From positions 1,174,501-1,238,500 of the forward strand of contig NZ_CP149130.1 of assembly GCF_037811135.1 (NCBI RefSeq): 64,000 bases of DNA. Direction: 5' to 3'. Position 1 is the stretch's first letter; each line of letters starts with the position of its first letter. This DNA comes from Aeromonas rivipollensis. Lineage in GTDB: Bacteria > Pseudomonadota > Gammaproteobacteria > Enterobacterales > Aeromonadaceae. The position numbers were made by a program, and so were the translations under genes. The notes beneath the pieces were generated by a model, which did no database searches, had not been told where the DNA came from, and saw nothing but the letters and a program-made list of their open reading frames with translations. This document shows, piece by piece, positions 45,404 through 53,593 of this stretch.

Positions 45404-47521
45404 ATGAAACCGGTAGTGATCAAACGTGATGGATGTCGCGCACCATTCAATGGCCAGCTGATCGCCGAGGCAGTGAGCCGGGCGGCGGAAGCGGTCAATC
45501 AGGCCAATCCGGCGCTGGCACTGCGCATTGCCAATGCGGTCAGTCAGGAGCTGGAAGGGCGGGGTGAGGTGGATATCCACGAGATCCAGAACCGGGTCGA
45601 GAACCACCTGATGGCTTCCGACGACAAGGCCATCGCCCGTGCCTACATCGAATACCGTCACGACCGGGATCAGGCTCGCGAGGCCCGCGGCCGGCTGGCC
45701 CAGGAGATCCGTGGCCTGGTGGAGCAGACCAATGCGGCTCTGCTCAACGAGAACGCCAACAAGGACTCCAAGGTGATCCCGACCCAGCGCGACCTGCTGG
45801 CGGGCATCGTCGCCAAGCACTACGCCATCAGCCATATGCTGCCCCGGGAGGTGGTGCAGGCCCACGAGAGCGGCGATCTGCACTTCCACGATCTCGACTA
45901 CTCCCCCTTCTTCCCCATGTTCAACTGCATGCTGATCGACTTGCAGGGGATGCTGACCCACGGCTTCAAGATGGGCAATGCAGAGATTGACACCCCCAAA
46001 TCCATCAGCACCGCCACTGCCGTGACCGCCCAGATCATCGCCCAGGTGGCGAGCCACATCTATGGCGGTACCACCATCAACCGCATCGACGAGGTACTGG
46101 CCCCCTATGTGACCATCAGCTGGCAGAAACACAGGGAAGTGGCCGAGGAGTGGGGCATCAGCGACGTGGACGCCTACGCCATGGCCCGCACCGAGAAGGA
46201 GTGCTACGACGCCTTCCAGTCCCTGGAGTACGAGGTCAACACCCTGCACACCGCCAATGGCCAGACCCCCTTCGTCACCTTCGGCTTCGGCCTCGGTGAC
46301 AGCTGGGAGTCGCGGATGATCCAGGGGGCCATCCTCGGCAACCGCATCGCGGGCCTTGGCAAGAACAAGAAGACCGCCGTCTTCCCGAAACTGGTGTTTG
46401 CCATCAAGGATGGCCTCAACCACAAGCCGGGGGATCCCAACTACGACATCAAGCAACTGGCGCTGGAGTGCGCCTCCAAGCGGATGTACCCGGACATCCT
46501 CAACCATGACCAGGTGGTGAAGGTGACCGGCTCCTTCAAGACCCCCATGGGCTGCCGCTCCTTCCTCGGCGCTTATGAGGAAAATGGCGAGCTCATTCAT
46601 GAAGGGCGCAACAACATAGGGGTGGTCAGCCTTAACCTGCCGCGCATCGCCCTCAAATCCCGCGACGAGGCGGATTTCTGGGACAAGCTGGATGCGGCCC
46701 TGCGAGTGGCCAAGCAGGCGCTGATGTACCGCATCAAGCGACTGGACGGCGTCAAGGCGCGGGTCGCCCCCATCCTCTATATGGAAGGGGCCTGCGGCGT
46801 GCGGCTGAAAGCGGACGACAACGTCAGCGAGATCTTTAAAAATGGCCGCGCTTCCATTTCGCTCGGCTACATAGGGGTGCACGAGACCATCAACGCCCTG
46901 TTCGGCACCCAGACTCATCTGTTCGATAGCGATGTGCTACGGGTGAAGGCCATCGCCATCATAGCGCGACTCAAGGCGGCCACCGACGAGTGGAAGGAGG
47001 AGACCGGCTACGGCTTCAGTCTCTACTCCACCCCGAGCGAGAACCTCTGCACCCGCTTCTGCCGCATCGATGCCAAGGAGTTCGGCGTGGTAGCCGGGGT
47101 GACCGACAAGGGTTACTACACCAACAGCTTCCACCTCGACGTGGAGAAGCAGGTGAACCCCTACGACAAGCTGGACTTCGAGGCACCCTATCCGCCCATC
47201 GCCAGCGGCGGCTTCATCTGCTACGGCGAGTACCCCAACATCCAGCACAACCTGGAAGCGCTCGAAAACGTCTGGGACTACAGCTATGACAAGGTGCCCT
47301 ACTACGGCACCAACACCCCCATAGACGAGTGCTACGACTGCGGCTTCACCGGCGAGTTCGAGTGCACCTCCAAGGGCTTTACCTGCCCGCGCTGCGGCAA
47401 CCACGACCCGGCCAAGGTGTCGGTGACCCGCCGTGTCTGCGGCTACCTCGGCAGCCCGGATGCGCGCCCCTTTAACGCGGGCAAGCAGGAAGAGGTGAAG
47501 CGCCGGGTCAAGCATATGTGA
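45404..47521 (+). CDS. nrdD: Anaerobic (class III) ribonucleoside-triphosphate reductase
   Basis: A 705-residue oxygen-sensitive enzyme that reduces NTPs to dNTPs for anaerobic DNA synthesis. The N-terminal ATP-cone (VVIKRDGCRAPFNGQLIAEA, 4-95) binds allosteric nucleotides. The barrel contains HFHDLDYSPFFPMFNCMLID. Near the C-terminus are a zinc site CYDCGFTGEF ... CPRCG and the glycyl-radical loop RRVCGYLGSPDARP. ATG 45404 has GGGGA 8 bases upstream and yields a length like E. coli NrdD (712). The gene is preceded by two NrdR boxes and followed by its activase gene nrdG after 241 bp. Confidence 0.96.
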   Translation: MKPVVIKRDGCRAPFNGQLIAEAVSRAAEAVNQANPALALRIANAVSQELEGRGEVDIHEIQNRVENHLMASDDKAIARAYIEYRHDRDQAREARGRLAQEIRGLVEQTNAALLNENANKDSKVIPTQRDLLAGIVAKHYAISHMLPREVVQAHESGDLHFHDLDYSPFFPMFNCMLIDLQGMLTHGFKMGNAEIDTPKSISTATAVTAQIIAQVASHIYGGTTINRIDEVLAPYVTISWQKHREVAEEWGISDVDAYAMARTEKECYDAFQSLEYEVNTLHTANGQTPFVTFGFGLGDSWESRMIQGAILGNRIAGLGKNKKTAVFPKLVFAIKDGLNHKPGDPNYDIKQLALECASKRMYPDILNHDQVVKVTGSFKTPMGCRSFLGAYEENGELIHEGRNNIGVVSLNLPRIALKSRDEADFWDKLDAALRVAKQALMYRIKRLDGVKARVAPILYMEGACGVRLKADDNVSEIFKNGRASISLGYIGVHETINALFGTQTHLFDSDVLRVKAIAIIARLKAATDEWKEETGYGFSLYSTPSENLCTRFCRIDAKEFGVVAGVTDKGYYTNSFHLDVEKQVNPYDKLDFEAPYPPIASGGFICYGEYPNIQHNLEALENVWDYSYDKVPYYGTNTPIDECYDCGFTGEFECTSKGFTCPRCGNHDPAKVSVTRRVCGYLGSPDARPFNAGKQEEVKRRVKHM

Positions 47522-47525
47522 GCCG

Positions 47526-47712
47526 AGCCCTCACCCTGGCCCTCTCCCAGAGGGAGAGGGAACCGATAGTTGAGCTGTGGGGGCCGAAGAGCGACAGCCA
47601 TCTCTTGTTCTGATTGGCAAGCTGGTTTCCTCGGGACTATCCGCAATACGTCGCTCTGCACCCTTCTCCCGCTCACCTTGAAAAGAGTGGGAGAAGGGCT
47701 GGGGATGAGGGG
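47526..47712. repeat. REP-like inverted pair between nrdD and nrdG
   Basis: Two palindromic units face each other. The first (47526-47561) has CCCTCACCCTGGCCCTCTCC followed by a CCCTCTCCC/GGGAGAGGG hairpin; the second (47662-47712) has the inverted order, CCCTTCTCCC/GGGAGAAGGG then CTGGGGATGAGGG. They resemble REP/BIME elements of gammaproteobacteria. They lie inside the likely nrdDG transcript and could form hairpins that lower nrdG expression or protect nrdD mRNA. Confidence 0.75.
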
Positions 47713-47762
47713 GCTGAAAATCCATCATCACTTGCCTGTCAAACAGTGAACCGAGAGACAAG

Positions 47763-48278
47763 ATGCACTACCACCAATACTACCCGGTCGATGTGATCAA
47801 TGGCCCCGGCACCCGGGCTACATTGTTCGTGTCCGGCTGCGAACACCAGTGCCCGGGCTGCTACAACCAGAGCACCTGGCGCCTCGATGGGGGCAAGCCG
47901 TTCGATGAGGCGATGAGCGATCGCGTCATCAGGGATCTCAACGACACCCGCATCAAGCGGCGCGGACTGTCGCTCTCCGGCGGCGATCCGCTCCACCCCG
48001 CCAACGTCCCCCAGGTGCTGGCGCTGGTGCAGCGGGTGCGGGCCGACTGCCCCGGCAAGGACATCTGGTGCTGGACCGGCTACCTGCTTGGTGAGCTCAG
48101 CCCGGCCCAGCGCGAGCTGGTTTGCTTACTGGATGTGCTGGTGGATGGCAAGTTCGAGAAGGAGCTGGCCGACCCCGGCCTGCTCTGGCGCGGCAGCAGC
48201 AACCAGATCATCCACGACCTCGACGTCTGGCGTGAGCAGGAGTACAAAAGCCGGATCCCCTGCCAGCTGCTGGCCTGA
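47763..48278 (+). CDS. nrdG: Anaerobic ribonucleotide reductase activating enzyme (radical SAM)
   Basis: A 171-residue radical SAM activase that generates the glycyl radical on NrdD. The cluster motif is CEHQCPGC with Cys26, Cys30 and Cys33, the same numbering as E. coli NrdG. LSLSGGDPLHPANVPQVL supplies the SAM-binding GGD/E. The N-terminus MHYHQYYPVDVINGPGTRAT is highly conserved. GAGAGACAAG precedes the ATG. Located directly after nrdD, as usual. Confidence 0.95.
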   Translation: MHYHQYYPVDVINGPGTRATLFVSGCEHQCPGCYNQSTWRLDGGKPFDEAMSDRVIRDLNDTRIKRRGLSLSGGDPLHPANVPQVLALVQRVRADCPGKDIWCWTGYLLGELSPAQRELVCLLDVLVDGKFEKELADPGLLWRGSSNQIIHDLDVWREQEYKSRIPCQLLA

Positions 48279-48440
48279 ACATTGCGCTTCCTGGGTGCGC
48301 CGACCTCCGTCGGCTGAACCCTGGCTCAATCCCGGGTGAGAAAGGCGCGAAAGGTGTCCGCTGTGGTTTGCAGTTGTGGGCAATGCTGTTTATGGTTAGC
48401 CCATCCGAATCACATGACATCTTTCATGAGGAACCATGAG

Positions 48441-48611
48441 ATGAACAATCTGCTCAAGATCCTGCTGGCCATCTTTCTGCCGCCGGTCTGTGCCTTTATC
48501 CAGGTGGGGCTCAGCCTGCATTTCTTCATCAACATAGTGCTGACCCTGCTCGGCGGCCTGCCCGGCATGGTTCACGCGCTCTGGCTGGTGGTCAGCGACA
48601 AGCGCGCCTGA
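48441..48611 (+). CDS. Pmp3/YqaE family small membrane protein
   Basis: A 56-residue protein with two hydrophobic helices and the Pmp3 signature: ILLAIFLPPVCAFIQVGLSL followed by FFINIVLTLLGGLPGMVHAL. Proteins of this family are small inner-membrane proteolipids linked to salt and stress tolerance; their mechanism is unclear. The ATG at 48441 has GAGGAA 11 bases upstream; the open frame before it is not protein-like. A terminator follows 17 bp after the stop. Confidence 0.87.
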   Translation: MNNLLKILLAIFLPPVCAFIQVGLSLHFFINIVLTLLGGLPGMVHALWLVVSDKRA

Positions 48612-48628
48612 GTCATTCCTATGCGAAC

Positions 48629-48655
48629 AAGGCCAACCCCAGGGTTGGCCTTTTT
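48629..48655 (+). terminator. Terminator of the Pmp3-family gene
   Basis: A 10-bp stem (AAGGCCAACC / GGTTGGCCTT) with a 4-base loop, ending in a run of five T. Confidence 0.88.
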
Positions 48656-48775
48656 ATTGCCTGCGAGACTCGCCTGCCAGATGGGAGGGTTCTGAATGAG
48701 GTCGATTGGTTGACACTGCCCCTGGTCAAGCCGACCGTTCAGGGAGTCGAGCGGTCACAGGACAAGGAGTGTTGA

Positions 48776-48913
48776 ATGAACTTGAAGATAGTGCTGCTGG
48801 GGGCCGCCCTGACGGCACTGTCAAAGATGCGCTATCGGGTCGCCAAGCAGAATCCGGAGGCCATCCCCGTCCAGATGGTGCAGAGCTTCCGGCTCAAGGG
48901 GAGGCCCCAATGA
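48776..48913 (+). CDS. Unrecognised 45-residue protein
   Basis: A small ORF with a strong ribosome binding site: AAGGAG 6 bases before the ATG. The peptide starts MNLKIVLLGAALTALSKMRY and ends PVQMVQSFRLKGRPQ. The first 15 residues are hydrophobic after one lysine, like a short membrane anchor or signal; the rest is basic. I recognise no family. The stop codon lies in the left arm of the terminator that follows, so the gene and its terminator are a tight unit. It is flanked by terminators on both sides, which argues for a separate transcript. Confidence 0.55.
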   Translation: MNLKIVLLGAALTALSKMRYRVAKQNPEAIPVQMVQSFRLKGRPQ

Positions 48914-48947
48914 CAAAGACCCCGGCCAAGGCCGGGGTCTTTGTCAT
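48910..48947. terminator. Bidirectional terminator with an extended stem
   Basis: A 17-bp perfect stem (starting ATGACAAAGACCCCGGC) with a 4-base loop. It includes the stop codon of the 45-residue ORF and lies 28 bp past the end of the convergent mliC gene, so it can serve both. Confidence 0.82.
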
Positions 48948-48975
48948 TGTGCGGGGGAGCTGTTGCTGTCGGGGC

Positions 48976-49335
48976 TTACTGCTCCTTGCAGTCGTTGTAG
49001 CGGCTCTGCCACTCCCCGGCTTCATCGCGCATCTCCACAAATCCTTCCTTCCCCTTGTTCCACCAGACCACCTCGTGATCGTCGGTGTAGCGGGCCCCGG
49101 AGGCTGAGACCGCCTGGGGCAGGGTGTAGTCCTTGCCATCGGGCAGGGAGAGCTTGACGAAGTTCAGGCTCTCGTCCGAGAGGGAGAAGTAGCGCACCTG
49201 CACCTTCTGGTTCTGCTCGCACAGATAGGTGACAGGATCGCCCCCCGTGACTCCCAGTTTGCCAGCGCCCAGATCGCAGCCGCTCAGCAGGGTCAGGGTA
49301 CCCAGACCCAGTAGTGCCAAATTGGCCTCTTTCAT
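48976..49335 (-). CDS. mliC: MliC family lysozyme inhibitor, lipoprotein
   Basis: A 119-residue lipoprotein with signal and lipobox LLSGC (Cys20). The mature part fits the MliC/PliC domain: YLCEQNQKVQVRYFS, the conserved SASGARYTDDHEVVWWNKGK and EGFVEMRDE, with paired cysteines near the ends (Cys39 and Cys116). MliC proteins protect the cell wall by blocking c-type lysozymes. The inhibitor loop carries the conserved serine in SGARY. Together with PliI at 14.5 kb the strain is armed against two lysozyme classes. Confidence 0.87.
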   Translation of the reverse strand: MKEANLALLGLGTLTLLSGCDLGAGKLGVTGGDPVTYLCEQNQKVQVRYFSLSDESLNFVKLSLPDGKDYTLPQAVSASGARYTDDHEVVWWNKGKEGFVEMRDEAGEWQSRYNDCKEQ

Positions 49336-49444
49336 GTTGTCTCCTTAATCGGCGTCATATGGCATTGAGCCTAACAGTTTGGGCCTGCGTCGCAATCTTG
49401 ATGAGTGCTGGCCGCGTCGGTAAGTGTCCGGATGCATCTATGAG

Positions 49445-50317
49445 TCAGGCCGGCACGGGCTGGCGGATGTCCGGTGTGGCGAGGGGGCACATCATGGCGC
49501 GCTCCAGTATATCCAGGATGTCGCTGTCTAGGGTCTCGTCAAACTTGCGGGCGAACAGGTGATCGCTTTGCTGCAGGGCGTCTGCGTCATCCACCGTGTA
49601 GTCGCGCGGGCGCAGCTTGATGTCGCCCATGGGGATCCAGTCGATGGCGCGCTTGTCATCGTTGACTATCTGGCCCTGATAGCTGGTGTTCATGATCACC
49701 GTCTGGAAGAAGCCCTCGTCGGCGATCAGGGTGTGGCGGTAGAAAGCCTTGAAGCGATCGACCTCGGGGCTGTGGCTGACGAACTCGCAGAAGGCCCGGC
49801 TCAGTATCATCCACTGGTTGCCAATGTAGGGGGTCACACCCGCCAGATAGGGACGGGTCTTCACCGGCTCGCATAGCAGCTCCTGGGCGGTTTCGGTCAC
49901 ATAGTGATCGATGCGGTGCAGGGTGTCCGGCCTGTGCTGGCGCTGATCCGCGACCTTGAGGAAATCCTTGCCCCTGTGATCGCGCAGGAAGTCGTGAATG
50001 TCGCGCTGGGAGCGCAGCGGGAAGTCCTGGGCGCTCAGATTGATGAAGAACTCCCACTCCTGGTTCTGCTCCAGCAGCGCCGCTATGCCGCGCAGCTCCG
50101 CATCCACCAGGCTGTAACCGCCCCAGAGCGCATTCTTGCTGGGCAGCGTGGCGGCGTTGGGGTAATCGGCCAGAAAGTCGGCTATCTCCTGCTGCAGCTC
50201 GGGGCCAGAGCGCTTGTCCACGTGGATCAGGTAGTGGTTGCTGTGGTGGTAAATCGCCCTGAACAGGCGCTTGAACTGATCGGGATAGCGATGAACCAGA
50301 ATGAGGTAGGCAATCAT
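49445..50317 (-). CDS. GT14-like glycosyltransferase (core-2/I-branching family)
   Basis: A 290-residue protein without membrane segment that matches the Branch (PF02485) family: IAYLILVHRYPDQFKRLFRA, YLIHVDKRSG, WGGYSLVDAELRG, FFINLSAQDFPLRSQ, GNQWMILSRAFCEFV and ADEGFFQTVIMNT. Eukaryotic members add branching GlcNAc or xylose to glycans; bacterial ones are largely uncharacterised and usually act on surface polysaccharides. No other polysaccharide gene adjoins it here, so the acceptor cannot be inferred. Confidence 0.85.
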   Translation of the reverse strand: MIAYLILVHRYPDQFKRLFRAIYHHSNHYLIHVDKRSGPELQQEIADFLADYPNAATLPSKNALWGGYSLVDAELRGIAALLEQNQEWEFFINLSAQDFPLRSQRDIHDFLRDHRGKDFLKVADQRQHRPDTLHRIDHYVTETAQELLCEPVKTRPYLAGVTPYIGNQWMILSRAFCEFVSHSPEVDRFKAFYRHTLIADEGFFQTVIMNTSYQGQIVNDDKRAIDWIPMGDIKLRPRDYTVDDADALQQSDHLFARKFDETLDSDILDILERAMMCPLATPDIRQPVPA

Positions 50318-50749
50318 GTCTATGTGTCCTGTGTGGGCGGCAGGGCGGCGCCAACCAGAACACGGCCTCAGGCCGCAGGCTTGATGCCGGTTCTCGTGGT
50401 CTGGCCGCTGTCGCAGAAAAAACGGATGGATGCAGATAACAACAGTGAGAGCCGGCTGCGACAGGGAGGGATGCGCCTAATGGCATCGGGTCGATACAGC
50501 GGGTCTGGCGACATCAGGTTGAGGGTGAGAGGTGGGCAAGGGCTGCCCTGGCTGGCGACTCTTTTGCATGACAAGCCTGTCATCAGGTGCAGAGCGCAAT
50601 CGGCCGGTGAGTGAGGGGCCACAGTAGCACGGTTCCGGCCAGGTTCGGCATTTATCGCCTGCGCCGCAGAATCGTCACTCAATGGAGTCCGGATCTGGTC
50701 TCCATATTCACCGCAGTCTCCCAGGCCAGCACCCCGGCCGCAAAAAAAA
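50318..50749. other. Intergenic region upstream of the GT14 gene
   Basis: A 490-bp gap between the GT14 start and the terminator of the DUF2955 gene. It should hold the GT14 promoter. A hairpin CGGCCT/AGGCCG lies at 50363-50375 and a palindrome ATGACA-AGCC-TGTCAT at 50568-50583. Open frames here have no ribosome binding site or recognisable product. Confidence 0.4.
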
Positions 50750-50771
50750 CGCCCCGCAGGGTTGCGGGGCG
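50750..50771 (-). terminator. Terminator of the marR-hlyD-DUF2955 operon
   Basis: A 9-bp perfect stem (CGCCCCGCA / TGCGGGGCG) with a 4-base loop, followed on the reverse strand by eight T residues. Confidence 0.9.
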
Positions 50772-50805
50772 AAAGACAGCACATCCTTGGCCATTGGAAA
50801 GGGGA

Positions 50806-51843
50806 TCAATAACCGAAGCGGGTTGCCTCGAAACGGTTGAGCAGACGGTGGATCAGGTAGCAGGCCAGCAGGGTGGCGACGATGGCAAAGAGGATGCTGC
50901 TGACCCGGTAGAGGGCGCTGAACACCAGATCGTTGCCCGGGGTCAGGTACTGGCCAAACAGAATGCCGAGGGTGGTGAGGGCGCCGAAGCCGACCCCGGA
51001 GCCGCTCGCCTCCTTCACGTGGGCATGGCTGAACAGCATGGCGCCGAGCCAAAGCAGGGGGGTCACCAGCAAGAGCAAACCGGACCAGTCGTAGAGCACC
51101 AGCTGGCCCAGGATGCCGAAACTCACCCCCAGCAGGGTGCCCATGGCGCGCTTGCGGGCGTAGCTCAGGGCCCCGTTCCAGTGCATGGGGAAGAGCACCA
51201 GCAGGGTGGTCGCCTGGGCGGACATGGAGTCGCGCAGATCGAACAGCTGGAATACCAGGAACGACAGGGTGGCGATGCTGGCACCTAGCAGGGCCTCGTG
51301 GCGCATCCGGTGGGGGGCCTTGGGAGAGGGGGCGGGGGCGGGCCGCGTCTCCGCATCCGGGATCAGGGCCGTCATCAGGTAGGCGATGAGCACCGACAGT
51401 ATGCTGGCCCAGAGGTTGCTGAAAATGAGATCGTTCAGATCGGTTCCGGGGTAGCTGGCAAAGTGCAGCATGATGCTGAGGCTGAGCACGCCGTTGGCGC
51501 CAAACAGGAAGAGGCTGCCCCTGGACATGGCGGCGAAACGGTAGAGGAACAGCAGGAAGACGAGGGGGGTCATCAGCCCGGGATGACTGCCGAACAGGCC
51601 GCCCAGCAGGCCGACCTCCAGCCCGCACATGGCGGCGGAGGCGATAAGCTGGCGGGCGGCGTGGCCGTTCATCACCGGGATCATGCCAAGCAGCAACACA
51701 GGGGTGACGGTGAAGAAGACCCCGTTGCTCCAGCCGAAGATCTTGCACAGTACAAACCCCAGGGTGCAGCCGAAGGCGATGCGCAGACACTGGCGCAGCT
51801 CGTTGGCGGTGAGGGGTCTGTGCCACAGGTTCATGGTCGTCAT
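50806..51843 (-). CDS. DUF2955/FUSC-like inner membrane transporter subunit
   Basis: A 345-residue membrane protein with two sets of about five helices separated by a loop containing ETRPAPAPSPKAPHRMRHEA. The layout resembles aromatic-acid exporter/FUSC proteins such as YdhK and AaeB. LRQCLRIAFGCTLGFVLCKI and LLVLFPMHWNGALSYARKRA are in the two halves. Such proteins work with an HlyD-like periplasmic adaptor, and one is encoded just upstream. ATG 51843 comes one base after the hlyD stop codon, implying translational coupling. Exported compounds are unknown. Confidence 0.82.
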   Translation of the reverse strand: MTTMNLWHRPLTANELRQCLRIAFGCTLGFVLCKIFGWSNGVFFTVTPVLLLGMIPVMNGHAARQLIASAAMCGLEVGLLGGLFGSHPGLMTPLVFLLFLYRFAAMSRGSLFLFGANGVLSLSIMLHFASYPGTDLNDLIFSNLWASILSVLIAYLMTALIPDAETRPAPAPSPKAPHRMRHEALLGASIATLSFLVFQLFDLRDSMSAQATTLLVLFPMHWNGALSYARKRAMGTLLGVSFGILGQLVLYDWSGLLLLVTPLLWLGAMLFSHAHVKEASGSGVGFGALTTLGILFGQYLTPGNDLVFSALYRVSSILFAIVATLLACYLIHRLLNRFEATRFGY

Positions 51844-51844
51844 C

Positions 51845-52900
51845 TCAATAGATGTAGTGCAGCAGGCTGAGCAGGCGGATCTGGCCGCGGGCAAAGAGCG
51901 CGCTCAGGGCGTTGTCCGGCAGCAGCTGGACGGTGGCGCGGGCCCCGGCCGGCAGATGGGCGGGCAACTGATCCAGGGTCAGGTGCAGGCGCAGTCGCTG
52001 GGCATCCCGCACCCAGCGATCCGATTCGATGGGGTTGGCCAAGAGGCCGTTGGCGTCGAACTGGCCGGCGCTGACCCCCGCATCCAGGCTGGCGACCCGG
52101 GCCGGATAGAGGCGGCCGGGCTCGCCGTCGAAGGCGACCAGTGCGCGGCTTTGCGGGGTGATGTTACGCAGGCTCTTCTCGCGAAAATCGGCGATCACAT
52201 CCACCTGCTCCGAGACCAGGGCCAGCAGGGGAGCGCCCGCCGTGGCCACGCTGCCGGGCTTGAGCTGCAGGTTGGTGATGATGCCATCCTGGCTCGCATG
52301 GACCTGGCTGTAGGTGAGGTTGAGCTCTGCCTGGGCGAGGCGGTTGCGCGCCTGGCGCAGCAGCAGGTTGTCATCACCGGTGAGGCCACGGTTGACGCGA
52401 GCCTGCTCCATGCGGGCCTGGCTGGCCAGCAGGTTGGCACGGGCGGTGCGGGCGGCGCTGTCTGCGTCATCTTTCTGCTGCTCAGAGACCATGTGACGGC
52501 GATAGAGGGTATCGATGCGCTCGGCCTCCCGCTGTTTCTGGGCGGTCTGGGTCTGCAGCGAGCTGAAGTCGGCGGTGGCGGCGTTCAGGGTCGCATCCAG
52601 CTGGCGATTCTGTTGCTCGGCTTGATCTAGGGCGAGTCTGGCCTGCTCGACCGCGAGCTCGAAGGGGGCCGGATCCAGCACGAACAGCAGATCTCCCTGT
52701 TTGACGTGCTGATTGTTCACCACCGCGACCTCGATCACCTTGCCGCTGACCTGGGGCGCCATCTTGGTGACGACCCGAGTGGCCATGGCCTGGGGGGTGA
52801 GGGGCATCTTGATGTCGGCCAGCAGGAAGTAGCCGAACACCAGGATGAAGCAGGCCATGGCCCACTTGATCCAGCGTTTGAATTGTTGATCCGGGGTCAT
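51845..52900 (-). CDS. HlyD-family periplasmic adaptor (membrane fusion protein)
   Basis: A 351-residue protein. One N-terminal helix (WAMACFILVFGYFLLADIKM) anchors it in the inner membrane. A lipoyl-like segment (MAPQVSGKVIEVAVVNNQHVKQGDLLFVLD) precedes a long coiled-coil hairpin (about 90-200) and a second lipoyl half with GIITNLQLKPGSVATAGAPL. It bridges the DUF2955 membrane subunit to an outer-membrane channel. ATG 52900 follows the marR stop by one base. The operon resembles slyA-ydhIJK-like loci. Confidence 0.88.
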   Translation of the reverse strand: MTPDQQFKRWIKWAMACFILVFGYFLLADIKMPLTPQAMATRVVTKMAPQVSGKVIEVAVVNNQHVKQGDLLFVLDPAPFELAVEQARLALDQAEQQNRQLDATLNAATADFSSLQTQTAQKQREAERIDTLYRRHMVSEQQKDDADSAARTARANLLASQARMEQARVNRGLTGDDNLLLRQARNRLAQAELNLTYSQVHASQDGIITNLQLKPGSVATAGAPLLALVSEQVDVIADFREKSLRNITPQSRALVAFDGEPGRLYPARVASLDAGVSAGQFDANGLLANPIESDRWVRDAQRLRLHLTLDQLPAHLPAGARATVQLLPDNALSALFARGQIRLLSLLHYIY

Positions 52901-52901
52901 C

Positions 52902-53375
52902 TTATTCTCTCTCTTCATGCTGGGCACCGATCTTGCCGAGGGCATTGGCGGAGATGCGGTGCACTATCTCTTCAAACTGGGCCAGCTCCTGCTGGCTGAT
53001 GCCCGCCAGCAGATCCCGGCGGACTTCCATGATGCGATCTTCGATCTTGTCGAGTAGCGCCTTGCCGGCCGGGGTCAGGGTGACGATGCGGGCGCGCTTG
53101 TCCTGGCTGCAGCAGTGGCGCTCGACAAGAGCCAGCTCTTCCAGCTGACCCAGGGTGCGCATCAGGGAGGGCAGCTCTATCTCCAGCGCCTCGGCCAGGG
53201 TCTTCTGGCTGAGGTGGCCGCCGAGGCGGCTCAGCTTCCAGAGCGCGGTCCAGCGCGGATGGGTCAAACCCAGGGGGGCCAGCTCGATATCGGCCACGGT
53301 GCGCCACAGCCGGTGCAGTCGCCCCAGCTGTTCGGCGAGGGAGAGCTCGCGCAACATCTCCAGATCCTTTTTCAT
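52902..53375 (-). CDS. MarR/SlyA-type transcriptional regulator
   Basis: A 157-residue winged-helix regulator. LGLTHPRWTALWKLSRLGGH and LSQKTLAEALEIELPSLMRTLGQLEELALVER form the DNA-binding domain, and the wing KRARIVTLTPAGKALLDKI is typical. It is the first gene of an operon with an efflux adaptor and membrane subunit. A palindromic operator overlaps the promoter just upstream, so it most likely represses its own operon until a phenolic or aromatic ligand binds. SlyA-like pleiotropic control is an alternative. Confidence 0.9.
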   Translation of the reverse strand: MKKDLEMLRELSLAEQLGRLHRLWRTVADIELAPLGLTHPRWTALWKLSRLGGHLSQKTLAEALEIELPSLMRTLGQLEELALVERHCCSQDKRARIVTLTPAGKALLDKIEDRIMEVRRDLLAGISQQELAQFEEIVHRISANALGKIGAQHEERE

Positions 53376-53391
53376 GGCAGATACCTCATAT

Positions 53392-53436
53392 ACTTAGCCT
53401 GCTAAGCATTATATTTATTTCGCAGGCTAAGTAAAG
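53392..53436 (-). promoter_or_regulatory. marR operon promoter with MarR operators
   Basis: CTTAGC-CT-GCTAAG (53393-53406) is a perfect 14-bp palindrome of the MarR type. An 11-bp half, GCAGGCTAAGT (53422-53432), is the exact inverse of 53392-53402. Between them, on the reverse strand, lies a perfect TATAAT (53413-53408), with TTTACT (53435-53430) 16 bases upstream as -35. Operators therefore cover both promoter elements. Confidence 0.75.
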
Positions 53437-53452
53437 CGTGATTCAGTTCACA
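53437..53452. promoter_or_regulatory. Putative CRP site between marR and the malate transporter gene
   Basis: CGTGA-TTCAGT-TCACA is a good CRP half-site pair (TGTGA-N6-TCACA with one mismatch). Its centre is about 43 bp upstream of the predicted marR transcript start and about 79 bp upstream of a weaker -10-like TTATAT (53511-53516) for the malate cluster. It could activate carbon use or act on both sides. Confidence 0.5.
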
Positions 53453-53593
53453 TTCAGTTTCTGGGGCAGGGGACGCGGGGAGGGCAATGGTGCTTAAGGT
53501 TTCAATGTTTTTATATGGCTTTGCAGGCCCGCTAACCGACAGCAGAGGAGGGGATACGTAGAGTGGCGCCACACCACCCGTTGGAGCATAACA

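Noticed and set aside
50368-50784. Reverse-strand ORF of 138 codons upstream of the GT14 gene
   Set aside because: Composition is unlike protein, it runs through a terminator and has no ribosome binding site.
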